Source: Deltaproteobacteria bacterium (GTDB lineage: Bacteria; Desulfobacterota; GWC2-55-46; S146-80). Taken from it: a stretch of 35,805 nt of DNA. Location of the stretch: the NCBI GenBank assembly GCA_015492305.1, contig WGFJ01000014.1, positions 1 through 35,805 on the forward strand, given 5' to 3'. Position 1 is the stretch's first letter. Each line of letters opens with the position of its first letter. Made by a program: the position numbers and the translations under genes. The notes beneath the pieces were generated by a model. That model did no database searches. It had not been told where the DNA came from and worked only from the letters and a program-made list of their open reading frames with translations. Shown here one piece after another: positions 25,553 through 33,567 of the stretch.

Positions 25553-26755
25553 TCAGTTTATCCTCCTCAAGTAAAGCCTCCTTAGAGAGGGCCCCTCCTC
25601 CATGCCCTCATCCATGAGGAGCCTCCTCTCCTTCACCTCTCCTGCAAGCTCCTTTTTCAGCCTCCTCAGGAGGACCTCAGCAACCCTCGGGTCGAACTGC
25701 TTTCCCATCTCCCTCTCAAACTCTCTGAAGACCTCGTCTATGGAGAGCCTCTTCCTGTACGGTCTGTCTGTGGTCATGGCATCAAAGGCATCCGCAACAG
25801 CCATGATCTTCGCCAGAAGGGGTATCTTGTCACCTGTCAACCTGTCAGGGTAGCCCTTACCATCCACCCTCTCGTGGTGGTATCTGACGCTGAGGGGGAT
25901 CTCCTTCCAGGGAAACCTCACCTTAGAAAGGATCTCATAACTTATAAGGGGATGCTGGTTGAGCTCCATCCTCTCTTCCTTTGTGGGCTTTGATGGCTTG
26001 TTTATTATACTCCTGTCTATGGCGATCTTCCCCACATCGTGGAGGAAACCCGCTATCCTTATGGCCTCTATCTCCTCCCTTGAGAGACCGAGTTCCTCCG
26101 CAAGGGCCACGCAGTACCTTGCCACCCTCCTGGAGTGACCCTTCGTGTAGTCATCCTTCGCATCTATGGCAGCAGCAAGGGCCTGGATCGTATCGTAGTA
26201 GACAAGCTGGAGCTCTGTGTAGAGCCTTCTGTTCTCCTCCACCTTCTGGGAGAGGGAAAGGAGGAGATTGTGGTTGTAGATGCCTGTGCCTATGTGCTTT
26301 GCCATCACCGAGAGTATATCCATATCCTCCTGCGTGTAGGCCTCCCCTGTAAACCTCTTTCCTATGGTTATGAGCCCTATAAACTCCTTCTTGACGATCA
26401 TGGGAGCAACAAGGACAGGCAAAAGGGCCTCCCACTTCTGTCTCCCCTCAAGGAAGAGGCTGGAAGACTCAAAAAGGAAGGGCTGGTTGTGGGACCTGAG
26501 GAAGGTAAGCTCCTCGGGCAGAAGGTCAATGGCCCTCTCCTCCCCTTCCAGCCCTTTCGAGGCAAGGAACTGCAACCTCCCACCCTCGTACTCCAGGATG
26601 GCACCCCTTGAGGCAGAGAGGGTCCCCATGATGAGGTAGAGGGACGACTTTATGACCCCCTTGAAGTCCTTATCCGATGTGATCTCCTCCCCAAGGTCTA
26701 TGAGGGCTGCCAGGTTAAAGAGGAGCCTTTTCTTCGACAGATCGTCTCTATCCAT
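25553..26755 (-). CDS. GAF-HD-GYP protein, probable c-di-GMP phosphodiesterase
   Basis: Cytosolic sensor enzyme of 400 residues: an N-terminal GAF domain (about 15-165), a short coiled linker, and an HD-GYP domain (about 185-370) that hydrolyses c-di-GMP. The metal and catalytic motifs are complete: His239-Asp240 in GFLHDVGKIAIDRSIINKP, HHERVDGKGYPDRL at 293-306 and DAFDAMTTDRPYRK. The frame reads from GTG 26758, but ATG 26755 has GGAGG at the right distance, so I start there; it overlaps the STAS gene by eight bases. It is the last gene of the four-gene signalling operon whose first gene makes c-di-GMP. The GAF ligand is unknown. Confidence 0.92.
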   Translation of the reverse strand: MDRDDLSKKRLLFNLAALIDLGEEITSDKDFKGVIKSSLYLIMGTLSASRGAILEYEGGRLQFLASKGLEGEERAIDLLPEELTFLRSHNQPFLFESSSLFLEGRQKWEALLPVLVAPMIVKKEFIGLITIGKRFTGEAYTQEDMDILSVMAKHIGTGIYNHNLLLSLSQKVEENRRLYTELQLVYYDTIQALAAAIDAKDDYTKGHSRRVARYCVALAEELGLSREEIEAIRIAGFLHDVGKIAIDRSIINKPSKPTKEERMELNQHPLISYEILSKVRFPWKEIPLSVRYHHERVDGKGYPDRLTGDKIPLLAKIMAVADAFDAMTTDRPYRKRLSIDEVFREFEREMGKQFDPRVAEVLLRRLKKELAGEVKERRLLMDEGMEEGPSLRRLYLRRIN

Positions 26756-27143
26756 CACTTCCCTCCTTTCGTGAGGCCCTTCCTCTGTAAGGGGGTCTCT
26801 TCTCCATGCTTATGAGTGCCTCCTCCTCCGATGGGAATATGGGAACATACTTGGTAAAGCCCAGCATCTCAAAGGTCTCTGCATGGACCTTCTCAAGGTT
26901 GCAAAAGCCAAGATGACCACCGGCGCTCCTTACCTTCTCAATGATGCCGATGAGTACCGATATGCCTATGCTGTTTATGAGTTCGGTCTTCTTGAAGTTC
27001 ACCACTATCTTCTTGATGCCTTCCCTGAGAAGCTGTTCACACTCCTCTTCAAGTCGCTCCGCCCCAAGGCCATTGAGGTAGCCATTGGCGTAGATGATGC
27101 CACAATCACCTATCTCCTTTATAACCACAAAGGAACGGTCCAT
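26748..27143 (-). CDS. STAS domain protein, anti-sigma-factor-antagonist type
   Basis: Single STAS domain of 131 residues resembling SpoIIAA/RsbV, the switch proteins that bind an anti-sigma kinase when unphosphorylated. Strand and helix pattern (FVVIKEIGDCGIIYANGYLN, KKIVVNFKKTELINSIGISVL) is typical. Ser58 in NSIG aligns with the phosphorylated Ser58 of Bacillus SpoIIAA (DSSG), so the site is kept, while the preceding Asp is Asn. The extra C-terminal 25 residues are basic. Its gene starts four bases after the stop of the ATPase-kinase fusion and overlaps the phosphodiesterase gene, so all are co-translated. The natural partner is probably the upstream RsbW-like domain (inference). No sigma factor or PP2C phosphatase gene is close by. 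Confidence 0.9.
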   Translation of the reverse strand: MDRSFVVIKEIGDCGIIYANGYLNGLGAERLEEECEQLLREGIKKIVVNFKKTELINSIGISVLIGIIEKVRSAGGHLGFCNLEKVHAETFEMLGFTKYVPIFPSEEEALISMEKRPPYRGRASRKEGSDG

Positions 27144-27146
27144 CCT

Positions 27147-29258
27147 TCACCTCTTGATGTACTTCACCAGTTTTAGCCTGGTAGATGAGGGAGAGGGTCT
27201 GTCGAAACTCACCTCATCCATCAGTAACCTCATGAGCTTGAAACCCCATCCCCGCTTGTACGATGAACCAAACTTCTCTTCAAGGTTCGGTTCCATCGCA
27301 TAAAGGGGCCTCACATTGCCACCCTCGTTCTCCACATAGATGGTCACCCTTCCATCTCCATCCTCCTCGTCCTCCAGAAGGACCTTTATGTGCACCTTCC
27401 CCTCCTTGGTCCCGTATTCCAGGGCATTTATACATGCCTCTATAAGGGCCATCTTTATCTTGTTTATGGATTCCTCATCTATGCTGGCCTTCCTTCCGAT
27501 CTCCTCCACCGCCCTTGCTGCCACAAGTTCCACCTCCGACAGGGCAGGCAGTATGATCTCGAAGAGGTAGGGCTCCTTTTTCCTGTAATCCCTGTCCTCA
27601 AGGAGGGCCAAAAGGAGCTCGACCTGGGCAGGGCTGGACAGGAAGAGCCCCTTACCCTTAAGGGCCCTTATCGCACCCTCTGAGAAGTCCTTCCCAACCA
27701 CCCACACCACCTCTTTGCCCCCCTCCTGAAGCCCCTCCACCTCACTGAGGAAGCGGAGGGCATCGTCTTCGCTGACAAGGGGGGTTGGGATATACCCCAC
27801 TCTCCATACCACCCCTTTATCCTCCCTGTAAAGACCACCTTCAAAGCCGTATCCTATGACAAATCCACCCTTCTGGCAGACACCCACCATCTTCGGGAGG
27901 GATAGCTTCTGGCCATGGATCTCCTCCAGAGAAGGGGTTCTATCACCGAAGTCCTCCTTGAAGGCAGGGTAGTCGAAGAGGATCCCTGGAACGGTCTGGC
28001 ATGAAAACCTCTCCAGACACCTCCGGAAAAGGGAAAGGATCCCCTCCACATGAGAGGCCTCCTTCTCCTCTTCAGCCCCCTTGAGCCCTTCCCACACCTT
28101 CCTTGCCCTCAACTCTTCAGGGCTCTCTGCCCCCCTGTTGAAGTAGAGATCAAGGTAGTCCCTCACCACTGGATCTGCAAGGGAAAGGCCATGGTCTGTA
28201 TCCCTCAAAAGACCCTTCGCCACCAGATACTCCTTCACCTCCCTTTCCGATGGATCCATACCCTCCCTGGAATCGATGGCCCCCCTCATGGCCCTCCTCA
28301 ACAGGGCAAGGGCCCTCTTCCTCTCCCCGGGGTCCATAGACTCGAGGATGGAGGAGAAGTAGAGGTGCAGGGTGCCTGAGGAGATCTCTTTGAAATACCG
28401 GGTATAAAACCCCCTGAGATCGATGGTGGAACCTCTGCCTTCCATCCCAATAAGGTCGAAGAGGACCTTTATGTAGAAGGGATGGTAGTCGAGCTTCTTC
28501 AGGATGGTCTGGACCTCTTCCTCCCTTATCCTTGCATCATACCTCCTGAGGATGGAGGAGATGGCCTCCCTTCCCTCAGATGGTGTGAATCCTGATAGCT
28601 CAAGGGACCTTATCCGATCCCCCATCTTGCCTATAAAGGCCTTTACCTCTGATGTGAGTTGACCTGAAAGGACACAGGAGATCCTTGAGATCTCGAACTG
28701 GCTGAAAATGGCATCACAGGCCTCCCTGTGGTCAAAGATGTTGTGGAAGTCGTCGAGAAGCAGACAGAACCTTGCATTCTCAAGGGTGGAGAGAAGGGAG
28801 GGGGCCGTAAAGGCAACCCTTGCAACCCCGATGGGGTTGTTATCCTCCATGTGGAGGTAGAGGTCTTCGATGAGGCTGGAAGGAAAGGGGTAATCCCTTA
28901 TCAGCCTTTCAGCACGTTTGAGGGGGATGGCCCCTCCTGAAGGGATGGGATCGTTCCTTATAAAGGCGATGTACTGCCTGATGAACTCGGAAAGATAGTC
29001 CTTACAGAGGGTGTAGAGATCAAGATCCTCTGGAAAGGCGTAATAGAAGGGGATGATCCTGTCCTGATCCCTGAAGAGGGTGGCATAGAGCCTTTTGAGC
29101 AGTTCTGTCTTTCCTATCCTGGCCCTGCCATGGAGGAACACCCTCCCGCCCTCTTCCGAAACAAGGGTGTAGAGTTCCCTGAAGATCCTCCTTCTTCCAT
29201 GGAATCCATTGTTACCTGTATGGGTTGTATCAGGCCTGTTAAGGCCCTTCCTCTCCAT
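27147..29258 (-). CDS. Archaeal-type AAA ATPase fused to an RsbW-like histidine-kinase-type ATPase domain
   Basis: A 703-residue multidomain protein. Residues about 18-300 are an ATPase of the archaeal/STAND-like type: FHGRRRIFRELYTL, Walker A GRARIGKT (44-51), Walker B LLLDDF (166-171), and the GFTPSEGREAISSIL and DYHPFYIKVL helical regions. A winged-helix-like part follows (about 310-372: EREVKEYLVAKGLLRDTDHG). Residues about 403-553 resemble a restriction-endonuclease-fold domain but without a visible E-x-K active site. Residues about 575-703 are a GHKL ATPase of anti-sigma (RsbW/SpoIIAB) type: N-box EACINALE (Glu607, Asn611), VENEGG (642-647) and KRGWGFKLM (668-676). The Asp that normally contacts adenine in the G1 box is Asn644. 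It overlaps the GGDEF gene by 20 bases and precedes the STAS gene. No membrane segment. Function inferred from domains only. Confidence 0.85.
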   Translation of the reverse strand: MERKGLNRPDTTHTGNNGFHGRRRIFRELYTLVSEEGGRVFLHGRARIGKTELLKRLYATLFRDQDRIIPFYYAFPEDLDLYTLCKDYLSEFIRQYIAFIRNDPIPSGGAIPLKRAERLIRDYPFPSSLIEDLYLHMEDNNPIGVARVAFTAPSLLSTLENARFCLLLDDFHNIFDHREACDAIFSQFEISRISCVLSGQLTSEVKAFIGKMGDRIRSLELSGFTPSEGREAISSILRRYDARIREEEVQTILKKLDYHPFYIKVLFDLIGMEGRGSTIDLRGFYTRYFKEISSGTLHLYFSSILESMDPGERKRALALLRRAMRGAIDSREGMDPSEREVKEYLVAKGLLRDTDHGLSLADPVVRDYLDLYFNRGAESPEELRARKVWEGLKGAEEEKEASHVEGILSLFRRCLERFSCQTVPGILFDYPAFKEDFGDRTPSLEEIHGQKLSLPKMVGVCQKGGFVIGYGFEGGLYREDKGVVWRVGYIPTPLVSEDDALRFLSEVEGLQEGGKEVVWVVGKDFSEGAIRALKGKGLFLSSPAQVELLLALLEDRDYRKKEPYLFEIILPALSEVELVAARAVEEIGRKASIDEESINKIKMALIEACINALEYGTKEGKVHIKVLLEDEEDGDGRVTIYVENEGGNVRPLYAMEPNLEEKFGSSYKRGWGFKLMRLLMDEVSFDRPSPSSTRLKLVKYIKR

Positions 29259-31272
29259 AGAGGCACACCCTATTCTTTCCCAGGGCCTTTGCCCTGTAAA
29301 GGGCTTTGTCAGCCAGGTTTATAAGGTCCGTGAGGCCCTTTGCATCCTCCGGGAAGGCTGCTATCCCCAGACTTATGGTCAGCCTTGCAGGTGGAAGCTC
29401 CTTGTGGGGAAAGACCGTCCCTTCCACTTCCCTCCTTATCCTTTCGGCTATAAACCTTGAGGCCCTCTTATCGGTCTGGGGCAGGATAACGGCAAACTCC
29501 TCCCCGCCATACCTTGCCACGATATCGATGGTCCTTACCGCCTCCCTTATGGTCCTTCCTATCAATCGAAGGGCATCATCACCGGCCAGATGCCCCCTCG
29601 TATCGTTGAAGGGTTTGAAGTCATCTATGTCGATCATCATCAACGATAAGGGATGGTTGTGGCGCCTTGCCCTCTCCAGTTCCTCTGCAAGCCTTCCCTG
29701 GAAGTACCTCCTGTTGAGCAGACCCGTCAGGGAATCGGTTATGGAGATCTTCCTCAGGTCCTCGGACATCTTGAAGAACTCCACCCGTTCTATGGCAATC
29801 GATGCGTAGGAGGCAAAGGATTGAAGGAGTCTCAGATCATCTCTGGAAAATACCTCGCCCGTTATCTTGTCGGTTATGTTCAGGACCCCTATGGTCCTCC
29901 CATCGATCTTGAGAGGGACGATGACAAAGGATTTCGTCTTGTAACGGGGTCTGTTCTTCTTCTTCAGGCTCTCCTCCACGTTGTCGACAACAAGGGGCTC
30001 AGATGTCTCACAGACCTTGCCCGCAATCCCCTCGCCCAGACCCAGCCTCAGGTGCTCTATAAGGGCCTTGTTGATGCCCTTTGCAGCCCTCACGATGAGT
30101 TCCTTCGATTCGGGATCAAGGATCATGATGGAGGCCTGCTCTGCCCCTGTCAGCTCTGTTGATTTGTCTATTATTGCCTGGTAGAGCCGGTCCTCCTCAA
30201 GTATGGAGCCTATGGCCTTGTGGATCTCTGTGAGGATGAGGAACTCATGCCTCGTCCTCTCAAGCTCATTCTTTATGTCGTAGTAGTTCCACAGGAAGGA
30301 AAGGAAGGAGATGAGGTTGCCAATGGTCTCCCTTTCCTCCTCCTCCATCCTGGCATTGCAGATATAGATAAGGCCTATCGTCTCCTTCTCTTTGAGGAGA
30401 GGCAGGATGTAAAGGGACTGCACCCAGTCCCCAAATCCCATCTCAAGGATGAAGAATACATCGTCGATGTACAGGGGTTTCCCACCTACAACCCTCTCAA
30501 GGGTGGGTTCACCCACCCCGATCTTGAGGCCCTTGAGATCCCCCTTTCTCTCCCCAAAGGCATAAAGGGTTGCAAACCTCTCACCCTCCCTTGCCATCAC
30601 ACCCATTGCCTCCGCATCGAAAAGGACGCAGAAGGCCTGAAAGATCTGTTTCATCATCTCCTCCCTCGAAGGGGAGGTCACAAGACCTGGAAGGAGGCTC
30701 AGAAGGGCCCTCTGCTTCCTGCTCAGGAGGAGGGTCCTGTCAGCGGATATGGAATAGGTGAGGAGCCTTGTGGTGATGACATGTATGAAGTTTGCTATGG
30801 CCTCAAGGGTCTTGAAGTCCCTGATTATGACCTCCTGGGCCAGAGAGGCCATCTGCTCCTCCTTGAGATCGAAAATCTTTGCATTCTCCACGGCCTTTGA
30901 AAAGTCCTCGTAACGGAGGTAGGTATAACCACCTATTATGAAGAGAGGGGCCTCCTTGTCCACCTCCATGGGGATCACAAAGATGTGCTGGTTCAAAGGG
31001 GTGGACAGGATCAAGGGCCTGTCTATGGAAAGGGACCTGTCAAAGGCCCTCCTGTAAAACCTGTTGAGTATATCCCTGCCCTTTTCCGTTGAGCAAACGA
31101 GTTCCTCAAGCCTGTTCTTTACAGAAGGGGGCACAACGGGTTCACGCTGGAAGTTGTAAAGACCTATTGGAAATCCTGTGATCTCTGTGAGGATCTGCTG
31201 GATCTCTCTCCAGGTGGAAAGGGTAGGGGTCCAGAGGGGGTGCTCCTTGATCATAGGGTGGAGGTCTTCCAT
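29239..31272 (-). CDS. GAF-GGDEF diguanylate cyclase
   Basis: Soluble c-di-GMP synthase of 677 residues. An N-terminal sensory region (about 10-150, TWREIQQILTEITGFPIGLY) is reminiscent of PocR-type ligand-binding domains; two GAF-like domains follow (about 185-335 and 345-500), the second with LGLGEGIAGKVCETSEPL. The C-terminal GGDEF domain has the active site RYGGEEF (GGEEF at 589-593) and the inhibitory I-site RTID (580-583), so it should be an active, product-inhibited enzyme. An open frame extends to 31422 but its first 50 codons look non-coding; ATG 31272 follows AAAAGG and leaves the conserved part intact. It is the first gene of the signalling operon. The sensed ligand is unknown; no membrane helix is present. 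Confidence 0.9.
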   Translation of the reverse strand: MEDLHPMIKEHPLWTPTLSTWREIQQILTEITGFPIGLYNFQREPVVPPSVKNRLEELVCSTEKGRDILNRFYRRAFDRSLSIDRPLILSTPLNQHIFVIPMEVDKEAPLFIIGGYTYLRYEDFSKAVENAKIFDLKEEQMASLAQEVIIRDFKTLEAIANFIHVITTRLLTYSISADRTLLLSRKQRALLSLLPGLVTSPSREEMMKQIFQAFCVLFDAEAMGVMAREGERFATLYAFGERKGDLKGLKIGVGEPTLERVVGGKPLYIDDVFFILEMGFGDWVQSLYILPLLKEKETIGLIYICNARMEEEERETIGNLISFLSFLWNYYDIKNELERTRHEFLILTEIHKAIGSILEEDRLYQAIIDKSTELTGAEQASIMILDPESKELIVRAAKGINKALIEHLRLGLGEGIAGKVCETSEPLVVDNVEESLKKKNRPRYKTKSFVIVPLKIDGRTIGVLNITDKITGEVFSRDDLRLLQSFASYASIAIERVEFFKMSEDLRKISITDSLTGLLNRRYFQGRLAEELERARRHNHPLSLMMIDIDDFKPFNDTRGHLAGDDALRLIGRTIREAVRTIDIVARYGGEEFAVILPQTDKRASRFIAERIRREVEGTVFPHKELPPARLTISLGIAAFPEDAKGLTDLINLADKALYRAKALGKNRVCLYGEEGP

Positions 31273-31449
31273 GTCCTGACCTTTTGTAATTGACAAAGCC
31301 ACTTCGCTCAAATAAACTTTGAGGGGGTTTGAAAACCTGCCCCACTTGACATCAGCAAGACAGACACAACTGGAATAGACACCACCCACTGAAGACACAC
31401 GGGTGCCCCAAGTTAATAACATAAATCCCCTTTAAAGGCAAACCCTTTT
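31273..31449 (-). other. Divergent intergenic region between GGDEF and Na/Pi cotransporter genes
   Basis: 177 bases without a supportable gene. It holds TTGACA at 31346-31351 (plus strand) but no good -10 at the right distance, and a perfect palindrome CCTTTAAAGG at 31429-31438 that overlaps the AAAGG in front of the cotransporter ATG. I see no convincing promoter for the GGDEF operon. The strand given is nominal. Confidence 0.5.
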
Positions 31450-33084
31450 ATGACAACCTTTACACTTTTGACGATCTTCGGTGGCATCGGTCTCCTCCTC
31501 TACGGCATGAGGCTTGCAGGGGAAGGGCTCCAGAGGGCTGTGGGAGGAAGGCTCCGCCCAATCCTCCTGTCCATAACCGACAGCAGACTCAAGGCCATGG
31601 GAGTGGGGGCTATAGCCACGGCCCTGCTCCAGAGCAGTAGCGCCACCACGGTAATGCTTGTAGGCTTTGTTGGGGCCGGTCTCATCGGGTTGAGGGAAAC
31701 GATGGGACTCATCCTGGGGGCAGACATAGGGACTACTCTCACGGTCCAGATAATTGCCTTCAGGGTCTATGACTACTCCATATTCCTTGTAGGCCTTGGT
31801 GTGGTCCTGTTTCTCCAGAGGCAAAGGCCCCTTCTTAAGGATATAGGGCAGGGCATTCTGGGTTTTGCCTTTGTCTTCCTCGCATTGAAGATCCTCATAG
31901 ATACCATGTCCCCCCTTTCCAGGAGTCCCATCACAAGGGAGATCATCCTCGGTATAGGCGGTGATCCATTCATGGGGATCCTCATATCCACCCTCTTCAC
32001 GGCACTCCTCCACTCCAGTGCAGCCACCATAGGCATAGCCATTACAATGGTCCTCAATGGCCTTATAGACCTCAAGCTATCTATCCCCATCATCTTCGGT
32101 GCCAATATAGGGACATGTGTAAGTGCCATCACCTCCAGCATAGGAGCAGGTGTTGATGCAAAGAGGGTGGCCCTTGCCCATGTCCTCTTCAAGATCTTCG
32201 GGGTCCTCCTCTTCCTGCCCTTTATAGAGCCCTTCGCCTACCTGGTGAGCCTTACCTCTTCCGATCCTGCAAGGCAGGTGGCCAATGCCCATACCATCTT
32301 CAACCTTGCAATAGCCCTTCTATTCCTGCCCTTTACCAACCCCTTTACCCGACTCGTCCAGATCCTGATACCAGAGGGGCAGGAAAGGGAGGAGGTCTTC
32401 GGTCCAAGGTATCTTGACACAAGGGTCCTCACCTCGCCCCCCCTGGCCATCGGGCAGGCTGTGAGGGAGGCCCTGAGGATGTCTGACATCGTCTATGAGA
32501 TGCTGAGGGACTCCATAGAGGCCTTTAAAAGGGATGACAGATACCTCATCGAAAGGCTTGAAAAGGAAGACGACAAGGTGGACCTTCTCGACAGGGAGAT
32601 AAAGCTCTATCTGACGAAGCTCTCCAGGGAGAGTCTGACCGATGAGCAGGCAGAGAGGGAACTTGAGATAATAACCTTTGTAAGTGACCTTGAGAATATA
32701 GGGGATGTGATTGATAAAAACCTCATGGAACTGGCGAAGAAGAAGCTGGCCCAGCGGCTCTACTTCTCCGAAGAGGGCCTGAAGGAGATCATCTACTTCC
32801 ACGGCATGGTTATGGAGAGTTTCAAGCTCGGCACCCTCACCTTCACCACAGGGGACAGAAGGCTTGCCGAGGAACTCCTGAAAAGGAAGGCCCTCATAGC
32901 GGAGACGGAGAACAGGCTCAGGCAGGCCCATATAAACAGGCTTCACCTTGGTCTGAGGGAATCCATCGACACGAGCTCGATCCACCTCGATATCCTCACA
33001 AACCTAAAGAGGATAAACTCCCACATAACCAACATCGCCTACCCCATTGTTGGCAAGTACACCAAGGGAGGTAGACATGGCTGA
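31450..33084 (+). CDS. Na+/phosphate cotransporter family protein with PhoU-like domain
   Basis: Type II Na/Pi cotransporter (NptA/YjbB family), 544 residues. About eight to ten hydrophobic helices fill residues 1-310, with the repeated motif [20 protein letters not shown] and its counterpart [13 protein letters not shown], and the GADIGTT/GANIGTC pair, which mark the two inverted halves. Residues about 345-540 are a soluble helical PhoU-like tail ([40 protein letters not shown]). It may import phosphate or, as proposed for YjbB, export it; direction cannot be told. Ribosome site is weak (AAAGG 11 bases before ATG). The acylphosphatase gene overlaps its end by eight bases. Confidence 0.93.
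   Translation: MTTFTLLTIFGGIGLLLYGMRLAGEGLQRAVGGRLRPILLSITDSRLKAMGVGAIATALLQSSSATTVMLVGFVGAGLIGLRETMGLILGADIGTTLTVQIIAFRVYDYSIFLVGLGVVLFLQRQRPLLKDIGQGILGFAFVFLALKILIDTMSPLSRSPITREIILGIGGDPFMGILISTLFTALLHSSAATIGIAITMVLNGLIDLKLSIPIIFGANIGTCVSAITSSIGAGVDAKRVALAHVLFKIFGVLLFLPFIEPFAYLVSLTSSDPARQVANAHTIFNLAIALLFLPFTNPFTRLVQILIPEGQEREEVFGPRYLDTRVLTSPPLAIGQAVREALRMSDIVYEMLRDSIEAFKRDDRYLIERLEKEDDKVDLLDREIKLYLTKLSRESLTDEQAERELEIITFVSDLENIGDVIDKNLMELAKKKLAQRLYFSEEGLKEIIYFHGMVMESFKLGTLTFTTGDRRLAEELLKRKALIAETENRLRQAHINRLHLGLRESIDTSSIHLDILTNLKRINSHITNIAYPIVGKYTKGGRHG
33065..33071 (+). promoter_or_regulatory. Ribosome binding site deciding the acyP start
   Basis: AGGGAGG, five bases before ATG 33077, within the last codons of the cotransporter gene. 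It favours this ATG over the in-frame ATG at 33047. Confidence 0.7.
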
Positions 33085-33358
33085 GAAGGTCAGGGCCCAT
33101 GTAATCATCAAAGGGATCGTTCAGGGTGTATACTTCAGGGCAAACACCAGAAGGGTTGCCGAGGAACACGGGGTAACGGGATGGGTCAGGAACAGGCCAG
33201 ATGGAACGGTGGAAGCCATCTTCGAAGGGGAGAAGGAGGATGTGGAAAGGGTCATTGCCTGGTGCCACCGGGGCCCATGGGGAGCAAGGGTCGATGAGGT
33301 AGAGGTGGAATGGGAGGAGTATAAAGGGGAGTTCCAGGGCTTCTCCATCAGATACTGA
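33077..33358 (+). CDS. acyP: Acylphosphatase
   Basis: Hydrolyses carboxyl-phosphate bonds such as acetyl phosphate or 1,3-bisphosphoglycerate, releasing phosphate. The 93-residue protein has the full family pattern: [20 protein letters not shown], in which the Arg of VYFR binds the phosphate, and [19 protein letters not shown], in which the Asn of VRN holds the catalytic water. Length is typical. The frame opens at 33047, but ATG 33077 with AGGGAGG upstream is the likely start, overlapping the cotransporter gene by eight bases. Coupling to a phosphate transporter suggests joint handling of phosphate, though this is inference. Confidence 0.94.
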   Translation: MAEKVRAHVIIKGIVQGVYFRANTRRVAEEHGVTGWVRNRPDGTVEAIFEGEKEDVERVIAWCHRGPWGARVDEVEVEWEEYKGEFQGFSIRY

Positions 33359-33360
33359 AA

Positions 33361-33567
33361 CTATCCAAAGAGTTCCCTGCCCTTCCTCCTCACATCTTCC
33401 CAGAGGTCACGGGTGGACCTCTTTATCGTCTTCTCATAACCCACAATGACCTCCCCAAGCTCCACCGTCCTTGCCCCTATCCACTTCACAAGCTCTCCAC
33501 CACCAAGGAGGGTGAAGATCAAAAGGAAGAGGAGGGCAAGGAAGAGGGTGTGAAAGAGCCTCTTCAT
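33361..33567 (-). CDS. Small membrane-anchored protein, function unknown
   Basis: A 68-residue protein with one strongly hydrophobic N-terminal helix (residues 5-21, FHTLFLALLFLLIFTLL) that could be a signal anchor, followed by a charged helix (GYEKTIKRSTRDLWEDVRRKGRELFG). I do not recognise a family. It begins at ATG 33567, overlapping the rsmI stop by four bases (ATGA), so it is co-translated with rsmI, and its stop is two bases from that of acyP on the other strand. The hydrophobic-then-amphipathic layout and the coupled position support a real gene, but nothing shows a function. Confidence 0.65.
   Translation of the reverse strand: MKRLFHTLFLALLFLLIFTLLGGGELVKWIGARTVELGEVIVGYEKTIKRSTRDLWEDVRRKGRELFG

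Noticed and set aside
26748-27143. STAS protein at first seemed to lack the phosphorylatable Ser (NSIG against DSSG)
   Set aside because: Counting residues in SpoIIAA shows the phosphorylated Ser58 is the first Ser after Asp; it aligns with Ser58 here, so the site is present.
31273-31422. Extended N-terminus of the GGDEF protein (50 more codons)
   Set aside because: No domain similarity, Cys/Gly/Val-rich, and ATG 31272 has a better ribosome site; the region more likely holds the divergent promoters.
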